DNA of 64,000 nt from Tistrella mobilis (lineage in GTDB: Bacteria; Pseudomonadota; Alphaproteobacteria; Tistrellales; Tistrellaceae): the NCBI RefSeq assembly GCF_041468085.1, contig NZ_CP121017.1, positions 4,375,501 to 4,439,500 of the forward strand, in the 5' to 3' direction. Below, piece after piece: positions 8,794 through 18,003 of this stretch. Under the pieces are notes generated by a model. It saw nothing but the letters and a program-made list of their open reading frames with translations. It had not been told where the DNA came from and searched no databases. The number at the start of each line of letters is the position of its first letter. Position 1 is the first letter of the stretch. Both the position numbers and the translations under genes were made by a program.

Positions 8794-9783
8794 TCACTGC
8801 TTCCAATCGCGGATGCGCTTGATCAGCTCCGGATCGAACCGCTTCTCGTATTCGGCATAGGCCGGCTTCAGCTCTTCCAGGAAGCGCGCCTTGTCGGGCT
8901 GCTCCACCACCGTCATGCCGGCAGCCTCAAGCTTGGCGATGCCGTCGGCCTCAAACGTCTCGACCTGCTTACGCATGGCATCGGCACCGGTCTTGGCCGC
9001 CGCCTTGAACGCCGCCTTGTCCTGGTCCGACAGCTCCTCCCAGCGCGACGGTGCCATGATGAACAGCGCCGGCGAATAGACGTGGCCGGTGAGCGACAGA
9101 TACTTCTGCACCTGCGCAAAATTGCCCGAGACGATCACCGGGATCGGATTTTCCTGACCGTCGATGGTGTGCTGCTGCAGAGCCGTGAACACCTCGGGGA
9201 AAGCCATCGGCGTCGGCAGCGCGCCCAGCGTGGTGAAGGCCCGCATGTGCACATCGTTCTGCATGGTACGGATCTTCAGGCCCTTGACGTCCTCGGGCTC
9301 AGTCACGGCCTGTTTGCTGTTGGTCAGATGGCGGAAGCCGTTCTCAGCCCAGGCAAGCGCGATCAGGCCACGCTCGGGGAACTTGTCCAGCACCTCCTGA
9401 CCGATCTCCCCGTCGAGCACACCGCGAGCATGGGCATAGTCGCGGAACAGGAAAGGAATGTCGAAGACCAGGGTCTCGGGCACAAAATTGCCCACAGGGC
9501 CGGTTGACGTCACCACCAGATCGATGGTGCCGAACTGAGCGCCCTCGATCATCTCGCGCTCACCGCCCAGCGCATTGGAGGGAAACATCTCCACCTTGAA
9601 CCGGCCATCGGTCTTTTCAGCCAGCGCATCGGCGAAAGCCTGGGCGCCGACGCCGTAATGCGACGTGGCCGGCAGGCTGTAGCCCAGTTTCAGTGTCACC
9701 GGATCGGCTGCAACCGCAGCACCGCCGAACATCACCATTCCCAGCAGGGCGGCCGCAGCCGTTCCGAGCATCGTCGGTTTCAT
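8794..9783 (-). CDS. dctP: TRAP transporter solute-binding protein (DctP family)
   Basis: A 329-residue periplasmic binding protein. I start at ATG 9783 because a clean signal peptide follows (MKPTMLGTAAAALLGMVMFG, cleaved near AVAA), and GAGGGAGAA lies just upstream. The mature protein shows TLKLGYSLPATSHYGVGAQ, the ANGxRHLTNSK-like segment ENGFRHLTNSKQAV, and LKIRTMQ, with the conserved Arg that binds the ligand carboxylate. It therefore probably carries a carboxylate to DctQM. It is the first gene of the operon and is divergent from a histidine kinase gene that may control it. Confidence 0.92.
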   Translation of the reverse strand: MKPTMLGTAAAALLGMVMFGGAAVAADPVTLKLGYSLPATSHYGVGAQAFADALAEKTDGRFKVEMFPSNALGGEREMIEGAQFGTIDLVVTSTGPVGNFVPETLVFDIPFLFRDYAHARGVLDGEIGQEVLDKFPERGLIALAWAENGFRHLTNSKQAVTEPEDVKGLKIRTMQNDVHMRAFTTLGALPTPMAFPEVFTALQQHTIDGQENPIPVIVSGNFAQVQKYLSLTGHVYSPALFIMAPSRWEELSDQDKAAFKAAAKTGADAMRKQVETFEADGIAKLEAAGMTVVEQPDKARFLEELKPAYAEYEKRFDPELIKRIRDWKQ

Positions 9784-10121
9784 CAGGACGTTCTCCCTCT
9801 CAGGTCCCTCGTTCTTCTCGTCGTCCGGCGGGGCCGGCTCAGGCGCAATGCGCCGGACGCTCGTCCCCGGGCCGCCGTTGGCCGCGGCTCGTTCCGGTTC
9901 AGCGACGACACCCCCTTTTCCCCCAGGGTTATGTCGTCGCACCCTCCTGTTTTATCCTGCGGGCGGGGCCATGTCTCCCCTGGATCCACATGTTGGACGA
10001 GACCATTCTTTTCGGGAGACTGCACCCGGCACGGAAGAGAGGGCACCCAGGCTTAAGGTGTTGCGCTCAGCCTTCATGCCGGGCGATCCTGCAACCGTCC
10101 GACCACAGATCGGCATTCCAC
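9784..10121. promoter_or_regulatory. Divergent dctP / histidine kinase intergenic region
   Basis: This 338-base gap must hold the promoters of both divergent units. The main feature is a wide dyad, GCGACGACA (9902-9910) and TGTCGTCGC (9932-9940), with perfect nine-base arms 30 bases apart. That places both arms on one face of the helix, as expected for a dimeric activator or repressor. I see no convincing -35/-10 pair and no small gene. Confidence 0.5.
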
Positions 10122-11384
10122 ATGACCCGCCAGCATCCCGACCTGTCAGCCAGCCCCGATACCACGTGGCGACGCACCCTCGCTGCGGCTGATCGGGCGG
10201 CGTTGCGTGCTCTTGCACGGGGATGGCCGCTTGAGCGGGTGCTGACCATCATCTGCACGGCGATGGAGCGCCTGATCGATGGCTCTGCCTGCTCGGTGCT
10301 GTTGCTCGATGATGATCGGAAGCTGCACCACGGTGCAGCACCTCACCTTCCGCAGGCCTACAACGCCGCTATCGACGGCTTAGAGATCGGACCGTCAGCC
10401 GGATCATGTGGCACGGCCGCCTATACCGGCCGGCAGGTGGTGGTCGAAGACATCCGCGAGAGCCCGCTCTGGGCCGATTATCGGGATCTTGCGGAGACCG
10501 CAGGGCTCCGGGCCTGCTGGTCTACACCGATCCGCGACCCTGAACGACGGACCATCGGCACATTCGCCATCTATTTCCCGGAGCGCCGTGGCCCCACCCG
10601 CCAGCATCTGCGGACCGCCGCCCATATGGCGGCACTCGCGGCGGTGGCCATCGGGCGACGGCGGGCCGACGATGCGGTTTTCGAGGCCAAGGCCCGGGCC
10701 GAGGCGGCAAGCGCCACCAAGACCACTTTCCTTGCCGGCATGAGCCATGAATTGCGCACGCCGCTGAACGCGATCATCGGCTTTGCCGAGATCATGTCGG
10801 CCGAAATGTATGGCCCGCTGGGTTCATCCCGCTATCAGGATTATGCGCGGATCATCGCCACCAGCGGCCGGCATCTGCTTACCCTGATCGATGACCTGCT
10901 CGATCTGTCCAAGATCGAGGCCGGCCGCATGACTCTCTCCGCCGAACCGGTGGACCTGCTTACGGTCGCGGTCGACGCCCTCTCCATGGCCGGGGCGGAT
11001 GCCGGAGCGGTGGAGATCCAGGCGCCCGATGTCCCGGTCACCGCGCGTGGCGATCGGCGCGCACTGACTCAGGTCGCCCTGAATCTCGTCAGCAATGCGC
11101 TCAAGTTCAGCAGACCCGACGGCCGGGTGGCACTGCGGATCTACAGGCCGGATCAGGATCATGCAGGGCTGGAAGTCAGGGATGACGGCATCGGCATTCC
11201 GGCAGACCGGCTGGCTGAACTGGGCCAGCCTTTCGTGCGGGTGGAGAGCGATCACAAGCACAAGGGGACAGGGCTTGGCCTCTATATCTCGCGCAGCCTG
11301 GTGGAGCTGCAGGGAGGGCGGCTTGACATCGACAGCACCGAAGGTATCGGAACCACGGTTCGTGTCACGCTGCCCGTTGCCTGA
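10122..11384 (+). CDS. Soluble GAF-domain sensor histidine kinase
   Basis: A 420-residue kinase with no membrane segment. A GAF domain covers about residues 35-180 (SCGTAAYTGRQVVVEDI and RACWSTPI are typical). The dimerisation/phosphoacceptor helix follows with His209 in MSHELRTPLNAIIGFAEIM. The ATPase domain shows the N-box NLVSNALKFS, the G1 box DDGIGIP and the G2 box GTGLGLYIS. No response regulator is encoded nearby, so it is an orphan kinase. Its divergence from dctPQM suggests that it may control that transporter; this is inference. The start is the first good ATG in front of the GAF domain and has no clear ribosome site, so an upstream start is possible. Confidence 0.88.
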   Translation: MTRQHPDLSASPDTTWRRTLAAADRAALRALARGWPLERVLTIICTAMERLIDGSACSVLLLDDDRKLHHGAAPHLPQAYNAAIDGLEIGPSAGSCGTAAYTGRQVVVEDIRESPLWADYRDLAETAGLRACWSTPIRDPERRTIGTFAIYFPERRGPTRQHLRTAAHMAALAAVAIGRRRADDAVFEAKARAEAASATKTTFLAGMSHELRTPLNAIIGFAEIMSAEMYGPLGSSRYQDYARIIATSGRHLLTLIDDLLDLSKIEAGRMTLSAEPVDLLTVAVDALSMAGADAGAVEIQAPDVPVTARGDRRALTQVALNLVSNALKFSRPDGRVALRIYRPDQDHAGLEVRDDGIGIPADRLAELGQPFVRVESDHKHKGTGLGLYISRSLVELQGGRLDIDSTEGIGTTVRVTLPVA

Positions 11385-11393
11385 CCGGCTCTG

Positions 11394-12086
11394 TCAGACC
11401 CGGTCGCGTGTCAGCACGAACATGCCGATCTCGCCGATCAGATTGGCATAACCGTCCGGCGCATTGCGGCGCACCACCCGGCCGCGACTGTCGAGTGCGA
11501 GCGAGGTTTCGATCCGCACGCCGGCATGTGCGCAGGAGCGGACGAAATCGGTGATGGTACAGAGATGGATGTTGGGCGTGTCGTACCAGGCATAGGGCAG
11601 CCCGCGTGTCCGTGGCATCCGTCCGCGGATCAGAAGATGTGCCCGGCAACGCCAGTGGCCGAAATTGGGAAAGGACACGATCGCCCGCCGGCCGATACGC
11701 ACCAGGTTGCGGATCACCATGTCCGGCCGCCGGGTCGCCTGCAGGGTCTGGCTCAGCACGACCACATCGAAGGCATCATCGGGAAAGAAGTCGAGATCGT
11801 GGTCCGCATCGCCCTGGATCACCGACAGGCCCCGGGCGACCGATTCCTGCACGCCCTGCTGGCTGATCTCGATGCCACGGCCGTCGCAGCCCTTCTCGCG
11901 ATCCAGATAGTGCAGCAGCACGCCATCACCGCAGCCGATGTCGAGGACCCGGACCTGAGGCTCCACCATGCCGGCAATCAAGTCCAGATCGGGCCGCAGC
12001 GCCGGATAGCCGTGCGCATCACGGATGACCCCGGGGCCCATCGGCCGGATCCGGTCGTCGGCCGGCGGGGAGAAGGATCTGGTCAT
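11394..12086 (-). CDS. metW: Methionine biosynthesis protein MetW
   Basis: A 230-residue methyltransferase-fold protein. It has the SAM-binding [15 protein letters not shown], then [17 protein letters not shown] and [17 protein letters not shown], the hallmark segments of MetW. MetW works with MetX, the homoserine acetyltransferase, in many proteobacteria and is needed for full MetX activity. Its ATG overlaps the metX stop by four bases, so the two are translationally coupled. It is convergent with the GAF kinase gene. Confidence 0.95.
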   Translation of the reverse strand: MTRSFSPPADDRIRPMGPGVIRDAHGYPALRPDLDLIAGMVEPQVRVLDIGCGDGVLLHYLDREKGCDGRGIEISQQGVQESVARGLSVIQGDADHDLDFFPDDAFDVVVLSQTLQATRRPDMVIRNLVRIGRRAIVSFPNFGHWRCRAHLLIRGRMPRTRGLPYAWYDTPNIHLCTITDFVRSCAHAGVRIETSLALDSRGRVVRRNAPDGYANLIGEIGMFVLTRDRV

Positions 12087-13312
12087 GTCCGGTCTATCCC
12101 CGCATGCCCTGCCGCGCCGTCCAGAAAGCCCTCGACGATGCGGGCGAAGACCGGCTCATCGAGCAGAAAGGCATCGTGGCCGCGATCGGTCTCGATCTCG
12201 GTGAAGCTGACATTGCCGGCTACCGCGGCGATCGCACGCGCCACGGCACGGCTCTCCGCCGTCGGAAACAACCAGTCCGACGAGAACGAGATCACGCAGA
12301 ACCGGACCCGGCTGCCACGGAAGGCGTGCGCCAGCACCCCACCGTGATCGGCTGCCAGATCGAAATAATCCATCGCGCGGGTGATATAGAGATAGCTGTT
12401 GGCATCGAAACGATCGACGAAGGTGCTGCCCTGATGGCGCAGATAGCTTTCGACCTGAAAATCCGCATCGAATCCATAAGAGCGCGCGCCCCGGTCCTGC
12501 AGGCGCCGACCGAATTTGTTGTGCAACGCCATTTCGGACAGATAGGTGATGTGCGCCGTCATCCGCGCCACCGCCAGCCCCTTGACCGGCCGGCTGCCAT
12601 GCTCGGCATAGCGCCCGTGATGCCAGTCGGGATCGGCCATGATCGCCTGGCGCCCCACTTCGTGGAAGGCGATGTTCTGCGCAGAATGACGGGCCGCCGT
12701 GGCGATCGGCACCGCCGCGAACAGCCGGTCGGGCAGGGATGCCGCCCATTGCAGTACCTGCATGCCGCCCATGGAACCACCGACCACCGCGAACAGCCGC
12801 TTGATGCCCAGATGGTCGATCAACAGGGCCTGGGCACGCACCATGTCGGCAATGGTCACGACCGGGAAATCGGTCCCCCAGATCCGGCCGGTCGCAGGAT
12901 CGATCCCGGCAGGGCCGGTGGACCCCATGCAGCCCCCCAGGATGTTGGAGCAGATCAGGAAGTAGCGGTCGGTATCGATCGCCCGGCCGGGGCCGACCAG
13001 AGTTTCCCACCAGCCGGGCTTGCCGGTCACCGGATGGGTGCCGAGCACATGCTGATCGCCGGTCAGGGCATGACAGATCAGGATCGCATTCGACCGCGCC
13101 GCGTTCAGCCGGCCGAATGTGGTATAGGCGATCTCGATCGGCCCCAGGCTGCGGCCGCAATCGAGCGGCATCGGCTTGTCCACGGCCAGACATGCGATGC
13201 GGGTGACGCCGTCGGCCGCCAGCGGATCCTTTTGTCCGGAATCATCGTGTCCGGGGTTCTCCGGCCCCGGATCCTCCGGCCCGGCCGGGGCCCGGCCGGT
13301 ATCAGGAGCCAT
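12083..13312 (-). CDS. metX: Homoserine O-acetyltransferase
   Basis: A 409-residue alpha/beta hydrolase-fold enzyme that acetylates homoserine from acetyl-CoA in methionine synthesis. The nucleophile elbow is GGSMGGMQ, the Asp is in SSDWLFP and the His is in RGHDAFL. I choose ATG 13312 because GGGAGG stands five bases before it; a GTG two codons upstream lies inside that ribosome site. The first 30 residues are a Pro/Asp-rich extension. A perfect TTGACA on the minus strand (13398-13403) could be the -35 box. I found no convincing SAM riboswitch in the leader. Confidence 0.95.
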   Translation of the reverse strand: MAPDTGRAPAGPEDPGPENPGHDDSGQKDPLAADGVTRIACLAVDKPMPLDCGRSLGPIEIAYTTFGRLNAARSNAILICHALTGDQHVLGTHPVTGKPGWWETLVGPGRAIDTDRYFLICSNILGGCMGSTGPAGIDPATGRIWGTDFPVVTIADMVRAQALLIDHLGIKRLFAVVGGSMGGMQVLQWAASLPDRLFAAVPIATAARHSAQNIAFHEVGRQAIMADPDWHHGRYAEHGSRPVKGLAVARMTAHITYLSEMALHNKFGRRLQDRGARSYGFDADFQVESYLRHQGSTFVDRFDANSYLYITRAMDYFDLAADHGGVLAHAFRGSRVRFCVISFSSDWLFPTAESRAVARAIAAVAGNVSFTEIETDRGHDAFLLDEPVFARIVEGFLDGAAGHAGIDRT

Positions 13313-13613
13313 GGGCACCTCCCTTCATCTCAGGTTGTATCCGGATCTCATTATGATGACTGATCGGCAAGACAGCTAGCGGCCGCCGCCCGGCCAGTGT
13401 CAACGTTTTCTTTGATTTTGGCCGTGCCCGCGACTATCAATGGACGCCGGGCAATGGACGTCCGGCGATCGGCAGCGTTCGACGTCTGCACGCAGCAGCA
13501 CCTGTCGCACCGACCGTTCCCGTCCGATGCCCGCCTGCTCGTCCCCCTCGTCCACGATCGACCGCGCCGGCCGCACCCACGCGCCTCGCGTGTTCCCGGA
13601 GATCGCGCCGCCC
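13313..13613. promoter_or_regulatory. Divergent metX / chorismate mutase intergenic region
   Basis: This gap of 301 bases separates two amino-acid operons. It holds a possible minus-strand -35 box (TTGACA, 13398-13403) for metX next to a locally AT-rich patch (13400-13425). An in-frame extension of the chorismate mutase gene reaches back to 13440 but shows no conserved sequence, so I treat it as leader. No attenuator or riboswitch fold is evident. Confidence 0.4.
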
Positions 13614-14534
13614 ATGTCCAGCACGGAACCGACGCCCGAAGAACGCCTTGATGCGCTGCGCCGGCAGATCGACACCATCGACGACGATCTCCATGAGCTG
13701 ATCGTTCGTCGGACGGAGCTGGTGGAGCGGGTTGGGGAGATCAAGCGCGAAGCCTGGGGACAGGTCAGCTTCATTCGCCCCGGCCGCGAGGCACGCATGC
13801 TCCGCCGTCTGAACGCGCAGCATCGCGGACGTTTCCCGAGACCGGTCCTGCTCCGGCTCTGGCGCGAGATGATCATCGGCTCACTCTGCCTGGAAGGTCC
13901 GTTCTCGGTCGCGGTACTGGATGCGCGCGGCGATGGCGAATACTGGGATCTCTCCCGCGATCATTTCGGCTCCTTCGCGCCGATGCATGCCTGGCGGAGC
14001 GCCTCCGACGTGCTCACCGAGGTCAGTTCGGGCAACGCCACGGTGGGGGTGCTCCCGATACCCGGCACAAGCAGTGCCGATGGTGACGCCCATTGGTGGC
14101 GCGGTCTGTTCAGCGAGCGGCCCGGCACGCCCAAGGTCATCGCCCGTCTGCCTTTCGTGCGCATGCCCAACAGCCGTGCTCAGGATCTGGACGGTCTGGT
14201 GATCGCCGCCCTTGAGCCCGAGGAAACGGGTGACGATCGCACGCTGATCGCGATCGAACTCGAAGGCTCTGAAATCAGCCGCGACCGGCTGTTCGAGGGC
14301 TTCGAGCGTGCGGGCCTCAAGGCCCGTTGGGTGGACAGCCATGTAACCGGTGGCCCGGCCAATCTGCGCACCCATCTTCTGGAAGTGGCCGAATTCGTCG
14401 GGGCCCGCGACGAACGGCTGGCGCGCCTGACCGGCTGCTTCAACGACGTGTCCGTCCGGGTGATCCCGATCGGCGGGTACGCCACGCCACTTTCGGCCGA
14501 AGAACTGCGATACCCCGCGCCGCCGGCCGAATAA
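13614..14534 (+). CDS. Chorismate mutase (AroQ type) with a prephenate dehydratase-like C-terminal region
   Basis: A 306-residue protein. Residues about 8-90 form an AroQ chorismate mutase helix bundle: LDALRRQIDTIDDDLHELIVRR, the KREA segment, REARMLRRL and LWREMIIGS, whose spacing matches the mutase half of bacterial P-proteins. Chorismate is converted to prephenate. The remaining 210 residues resemble prephenate dehydratase in layout (SASDVLTEVSSGNATVGVLPIPG is like the substrate-domain DVFxAVxxGxADxGVxPIEN). The essential TRF motif is replaced by DDRTLIAIELEG, so dehydratase activity is doubtful. It heads an operon with hisC and tyrA, pointing to tyrosine synthesis. Confidence 0.8.
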   Translation: MSSTEPTPEERLDALRRQIDTIDDDLHELIVRRTELVERVGEIKREAWGQVSFIRPGREARMLRRLNAQHRGRFPRPVLLRLWREMIIGSLCLEGPFSVAVLDARGDGEYWDLSRDHFGSFAPMHAWRSASDVLTEVSSGNATVGVLPIPGTSSADGDAHWWRGLFSERPGTPKVIARLPFVRMPNSRAQDLDGLVIAALEPEETGDDRTLIAIELEGSEISRDRLFEGFERAGLKARWVDSHVTGGPANLRTHLLEVAEFVGARDERLARLTGCFNDVSVRVIPIGGYATPLSAEELRYPAPPAE

Positions 14535-14674
14535 GCCGGCGGCTGAACCCGTGTCGGCAGGACGTCCGAGCCCCCTCGGGCCCGAAGACCAGAGACAGAG
14601 ATCCGCCCGGCAGCCGCGACATTCCTGCGCACGGCCTTGCACGGGCCGCGGTTGACGATGAGTGGAGACCCCGC

Positions 14675-15775
14675 ATGACCGCCCTTACGCCCCGTCCGGG
14701 CATCATGGACATCAAGCCCTATGTCGGTGGCAAGAACTCGGCCGACGGCGCCGTCCGGTCGATCAAGCTCGCCTCGAACGAGAACGATCTGGGCCCCAGC
14801 CCGAAGGCCGTGGAGGCCTATCTGTCCTGCGCCACGATGCTGCACCGCTATCCCGAAGGCGGTGCCGACGATCTGCGCGAGGCGATTGCCGAGGTGCATG
14901 GGCTCGATCCGGCACGGATCGTCACCGGCTGCGGCTCGGATGAGGTGCTGACCCTGCTGACCCGTGCCTATGCGGGTCCCGAGGACCATGTCCTCTACAG
15001 CCAGTACGGCTTCCTGATGTACCCGCTGAACGCCAAGGGCGTGGGCGCAAAGCCGGTGGCGGCCCCCGAACAGGCGCTGGTCGCCGATGTCGACCAGCTT
15101 CTGGCCAATGTCACGCCGACCACCCGGATCGTGTTCCTGGCCAACCCGAACAACCCGACCGGCAGTCTGCTGCCGTTCTCGGAGGTCCGCCGCCTGCATG
15201 CCGGCCTGCCGGCCTCGACCCTGCTGGTGCTGGACGCGGCCTATGCCGAATACGTCACGGACCCCGACTACTCGCCCGGCACCGAACTGGTCGATGCGGC
15301 CGATAATGTGGTGATGGCCCGGACCTTCTCGAAGATCTACGGCCTCGCTGCCCTGCGGGTCGGCTGGGCCTATTGCTCGCCCGTCGTCGCCGACGTCCTC
15401 AACCGGATCCGCAACCCCTTCAACGTGCCGCTGCCGGCGCAGATCGCCGCCGCCGCCGCCGTGCGTGACCAGGAGCATGTGGCCCGGGTGCGCGATTACA
15501 CGGTCGCAAAGCGGAGCTGGCTTGCAGGCGAGCTGACCGCCCTTGGCCTCACCGTCCATCCAAGCCATGGCAACTTCCTGCTGGTCGACTTCCCTGCCGA
15601 AGGGCCAAACACTGCCGCCCGCGTTTACGAAGCGCTGATGGCCGACGGCATTATCCTGCGCGCCATGGCGAGCTACGGCCTGCCCAACGCGTTGCGCATC
15701 ACCATCGGTGCAGCCGACAGCCTGGACGCCATGCTGGTCTCGCTGAAGAACATCCTGGGCCGCAACGCCGACTGA
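14675..15775 (+). CDS. hisC: Histidinol-phosphate / aromatic aminotransferase
   Basis: A 366-residue class I/II PLP aminotransferase of the HisC group. It opens with PGIMDIKPYVGGK, carries LASNENDLGPSP and NPNNPTG, and has the PLP lysine in FSKIYGLAALRVGWAY. GGAG at 14664-14667 precedes ATG 14675. Its place between chorismate mutase and tyrA suggests that it transaminates prephenate or an aromatic 2-oxo acid as well as, or instead of, imidazole acetol phosphate. The sequence alone cannot separate these roles. Confidence 0.88.
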   Translation: MTALTPRPGIMDIKPYVGGKNSADGAVRSIKLASNENDLGPSPKAVEAYLSCATMLHRYPEGGADDLREAIAEVHGLDPARIVTGCGSDEVLTLLTRAYAGPEDHVLYSQYGFLMYPLNAKGVGAKPVAAPEQALVADVDQLLANVTPTTRIVFLANPNNPTGSLLPFSEVRRLHAGLPASTLLVLDAAYAEYVTDPDYSPGTELVDAADNVVMARTFSKIYGLAALRVGWAYCSPVVADVLNRIRNPFNVPLPAQIAAAAAVRDQEHVARVRDYTVAKRSWLAGELTALGLTVHPSHGNFLLVDFPAEGPNTAARVYEALMADGIILRAMASYGLPNALRITIGAADSLDAMLVSLKNILGRNAD

Positions 15776-15852
15776 TCATCGCCGCAGCGAAAGGGGTGCC
15801 GGTCATCCCTTTCGCTGCCGACACCTGCCCTTCGCCTTTCGGAACCCGTCTC

Positions 15853-16749
15853 ATGGTCAAGCACCCCCCGGTCATCGGCCGCCTTGCCATCCTCGGCATC
15901 GGCCTCATCGGCAGCTCCGTATCCCGGGCGGCCCGCCAGTACGGCGCCGCGGGCGAGGTTGTGGCCTATGACCCGGATGCCGGACGGCTTGCAAAGGCGC
16001 TGGAACTGTCGGCCATCGATCGCGCGGCCGGCAGCATCGAAGACGCCGTGGCGGATGCCGACATGGTCCTGATCTGTGCGCCGGTGGGTGCCATGGGCCG
16101 TATCGCGGCGGCCGCGGCCCCGGCCATGCGGCCAGGTGCGATCCTGTCCGATGTGGGTTCGACCAAGACGTCGGTGGTCGCCGATGTCGCCCCTCACGTG
16201 CCGGCCGGCATCCACTTCGTGCCGGCCCATCCGGTCGCCGGTACCGAGAAATCAGGCCCGGAACACGGCTTCGCCACACTGTTCGACGGCCGCTGGTGCA
16301 TCCTGACCCCGCCGTCGATCGAGGGCGCCGACGCCGGTGCGGTCGATCTCTGCACCCGCTTCTGGCGGGCGCTGGGCAGCAATGTCGACGTGATGACGCC
16401 CGAACACCATGACACGGTGCTGGCCATCACCTCGCATCTGCCGCATCTGATCTCCTACACCATCGTCGGCACGGTCATGGACCTGGAGGAGCACCACCAC
16501 TGGGAGGTGTTCAAATATGCCGCCGGCGGCTTCCGCGACTTCTCGCGCCTGGCGGGGTCCGACCCGGTGATGTGGCGCGACGTCTTCCTGAACAATCGGG
16601 ATGCGGTGCTGGAGATGCTCGGCCGCTTCACCGAGGATCTTCAGGCCCTGCAGCGGGCGATCCGCTGGGGGGAGGCGGACAAGCTCGAAGCCCTGTTCAC
16701 CCGTACTCGCGATGCCCGCCGGGCGATCATCGAGGCGCGTCAGGCCTGA
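15853..16749 (+). CDS. tyrA: Prephenate/arogenate dehydrogenase
   Basis: A 298-residue NAD(P)-dependent dehydrogenase of tyrosine synthesis. The dinucleotide fold is LAILGIGLIGSSVSRAARQ, followed by SDVGSTKTSVV and the catalytic His/Gly segment HFVPAHPVAGTEKSGPEHG; HDTVLAITSHLPHL and GGFRDFSRLAGSDPVMWRDV are also typical. No ACT or chorismate mutase domain is attached, so it is a single-domain cyclohexadienyl-type enzyme, complementing the separate mutase two genes upstream. The start at ATG 15853 is chosen because the fold begins at once; a GTG at 15796 is possible. Confidence 0.93.
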   Translation: MVKHPPVIGRLAILGIGLIGSSVSRAARQYGAAGEVVAYDPDAGRLAKALELSAIDRAAGSIEDAVADADMVLICAPVGAMGRIAAAAAPAMRPGAILSDVGSTKTSVVADVAPHVPAGIHFVPAHPVAGTEKSGPEHGFATLFDGRWCILTPPSIEGADAGAVDLCTRFWRALGSNVDVMTPEHHDTVLAITSHLPHLISYTIVGTVMDLEEHHHWEVFKYAAGGFRDFSRLAGSDPVMWRDVFLNNRDAVLEMLGRFTEDLQALQRAIRWGEADKLEALFTRTRDARRAIIEARQA

Positions 16750-16787
16750 CGCGCCCCCCGGCCTTGAGAACACCCTCCGGGTCGTTG

Positions 16788-17795
16788 TCAGGACGGCTGC
16801 TCGGGCGGCAGCAGCGGTGCGACGGGCACGATCGGCAGGCCGGCCACGGTCAGCACGCCGGCCTGGATCGTCACCGGCACCCGCACCGCCTTGCGGCCGC
16901 CCTCCTCGACCTGTTCGAACAGGCCCAGCATCTGTTCCAACATGGTGCGGACCTGCGGCGTCATGCGGCCGGAGTCTTCCAGCCGGGCCAGCAGTTCCTC
17001 GGCGCCTGCGATGCGGAAGGAGGCCGCCCCCTCGGGCCTCAGCAGTTTGTCGATCGCGAACGTGCCGTCGCCGGTCACCGTCACCTCGCCGGCGATCGCC
17101 TCGAAGCGGGTGAGGTCGACCGTGCCCCCGGCGTCGCGCCAGCGTTCCAGCGCCGCCCGATCGACCGGCTCGTCGATCGGCTGCGGCCGGGTGACGTCGA
17201 TGAACAGCCGCGACAGCGTCGGATAATCTTCCGCCTCGGGGTCGAGCCCTTCCATCTCCAGTGCCGCCCGGGCGCCACCCTCGGCCTCGCGGCGCTCATG
17301 GACCTGAAGCCGCTCCATGGTGAAGGCGGCAGGCGGAGCATCGCCTTCGATCCTGCGCCCCTTGATCTTCGTCATGTCGAGCGCCCCGCGCTCCAGCCGG
17401 CCGGCCTCGTCGAAGACCAGGCTCGACGCGGCGTGCTCGGGCTCAAGCTCGATCCGCGCCGTGGCGTCGGCAAAGGCGATCGGGCCCTCGATCACCGCCA
17501 CCAGATGGCGCATCTGCAAGGGCTGCACATAGACCACCACCCGGTCGGCCCGGACGGTATTGCGGCCGTTCTCCGCCGTCAGCACCGGCTGCGGCACGGT
17601 CGCCTCCACCCGGAAAGGCCAGCCATTCACGACCACACCCCCGTGCGCAAAGCTGCGCCCGGATTTCGCCTGTTCGGCCGCAAAGCCGTCGACGGACGCC
17701 TTCACCTCGTCGGCGATACGGAACCAGACCGCCGTCCAGGCCCCAAGGGCGATCACCGGGATGGCAAGGAGAACGAACACACGCTTCAGTCGCAT
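16788..17795 (-). CDS. DUF2125-type exported or membrane-anchored protein
   Basis: A 335-residue protein with an N-terminal hydrophobic helix (MRLKRVFVLLAIPVIALGAW) that acts as signal or anchor. The rest is a long beta-rich region with the alphaproteobacterial DUF2125 pattern: FAHGGVVVNGWPFRVEATV, then VYVQPLQMRHLVAVIEGP. Its function is unknown, and members are probably periplasmic. GGAGAAGG about nine bases before ATG 17795 favours this start over the 38-residue-longer frame. The gene is convergent with tyrA. Confidence 0.75.
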   Translation of the reverse strand: MRLKRVFVLLAIPVIALGAWTAVWFRIADEVKASVDGFAAEQAKSGRSFAHGGVVVNGWPFRVEATVPQPVLTAENGRNTVRADRVVVYVQPLQMRHLVAVIEGPIAFADATARIELEPEHAASSLVFDEAGRLERGALDMTKIKGRRIEGDAPPAAFTMERLQVHERREAEGGARAALEMEGLDPEAEDYPTLSRLFIDVTRPQPIDEPVDRAALERWRDAGGTVDLTRFEAIAGEVTVTGDGTFAIDKLLRPEGAASFRIAGAEELLARLEDSGRMTPQVRTMLEQMLGLFEQVEEGGRKAVRVPVTIQAGVLTVAGLPIVPVAPLLPPEQPS

Positions 17796-18003
17796 GGGGC
17801 CAGGGCCTTCTCCAATGGACAGCGGCACCGGGGATGGCGCAGCTCGGGCCTGTATAACGCGGAGAGCACCTGGGGTCGAGACATGGGGAGGACGTCCGTG
17901 AATGGTCACGAGGGCCCTGCGGTCACAAAGCTTTTCGCCTCAGCCGGTCGGAGCGTAGACTGGCCTGCTGAAGATGCCGGGCGGGCGTGCTATGGGAAGG
18001 CGA

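Noticed and set aside
13313-13440. SAM-II type riboswitch in front of metX
   Set aside because: Such riboswitches are common before metX/metA in this class, but the leader here shows neither the conserved core nor a matching pseudoknot that I could trace.
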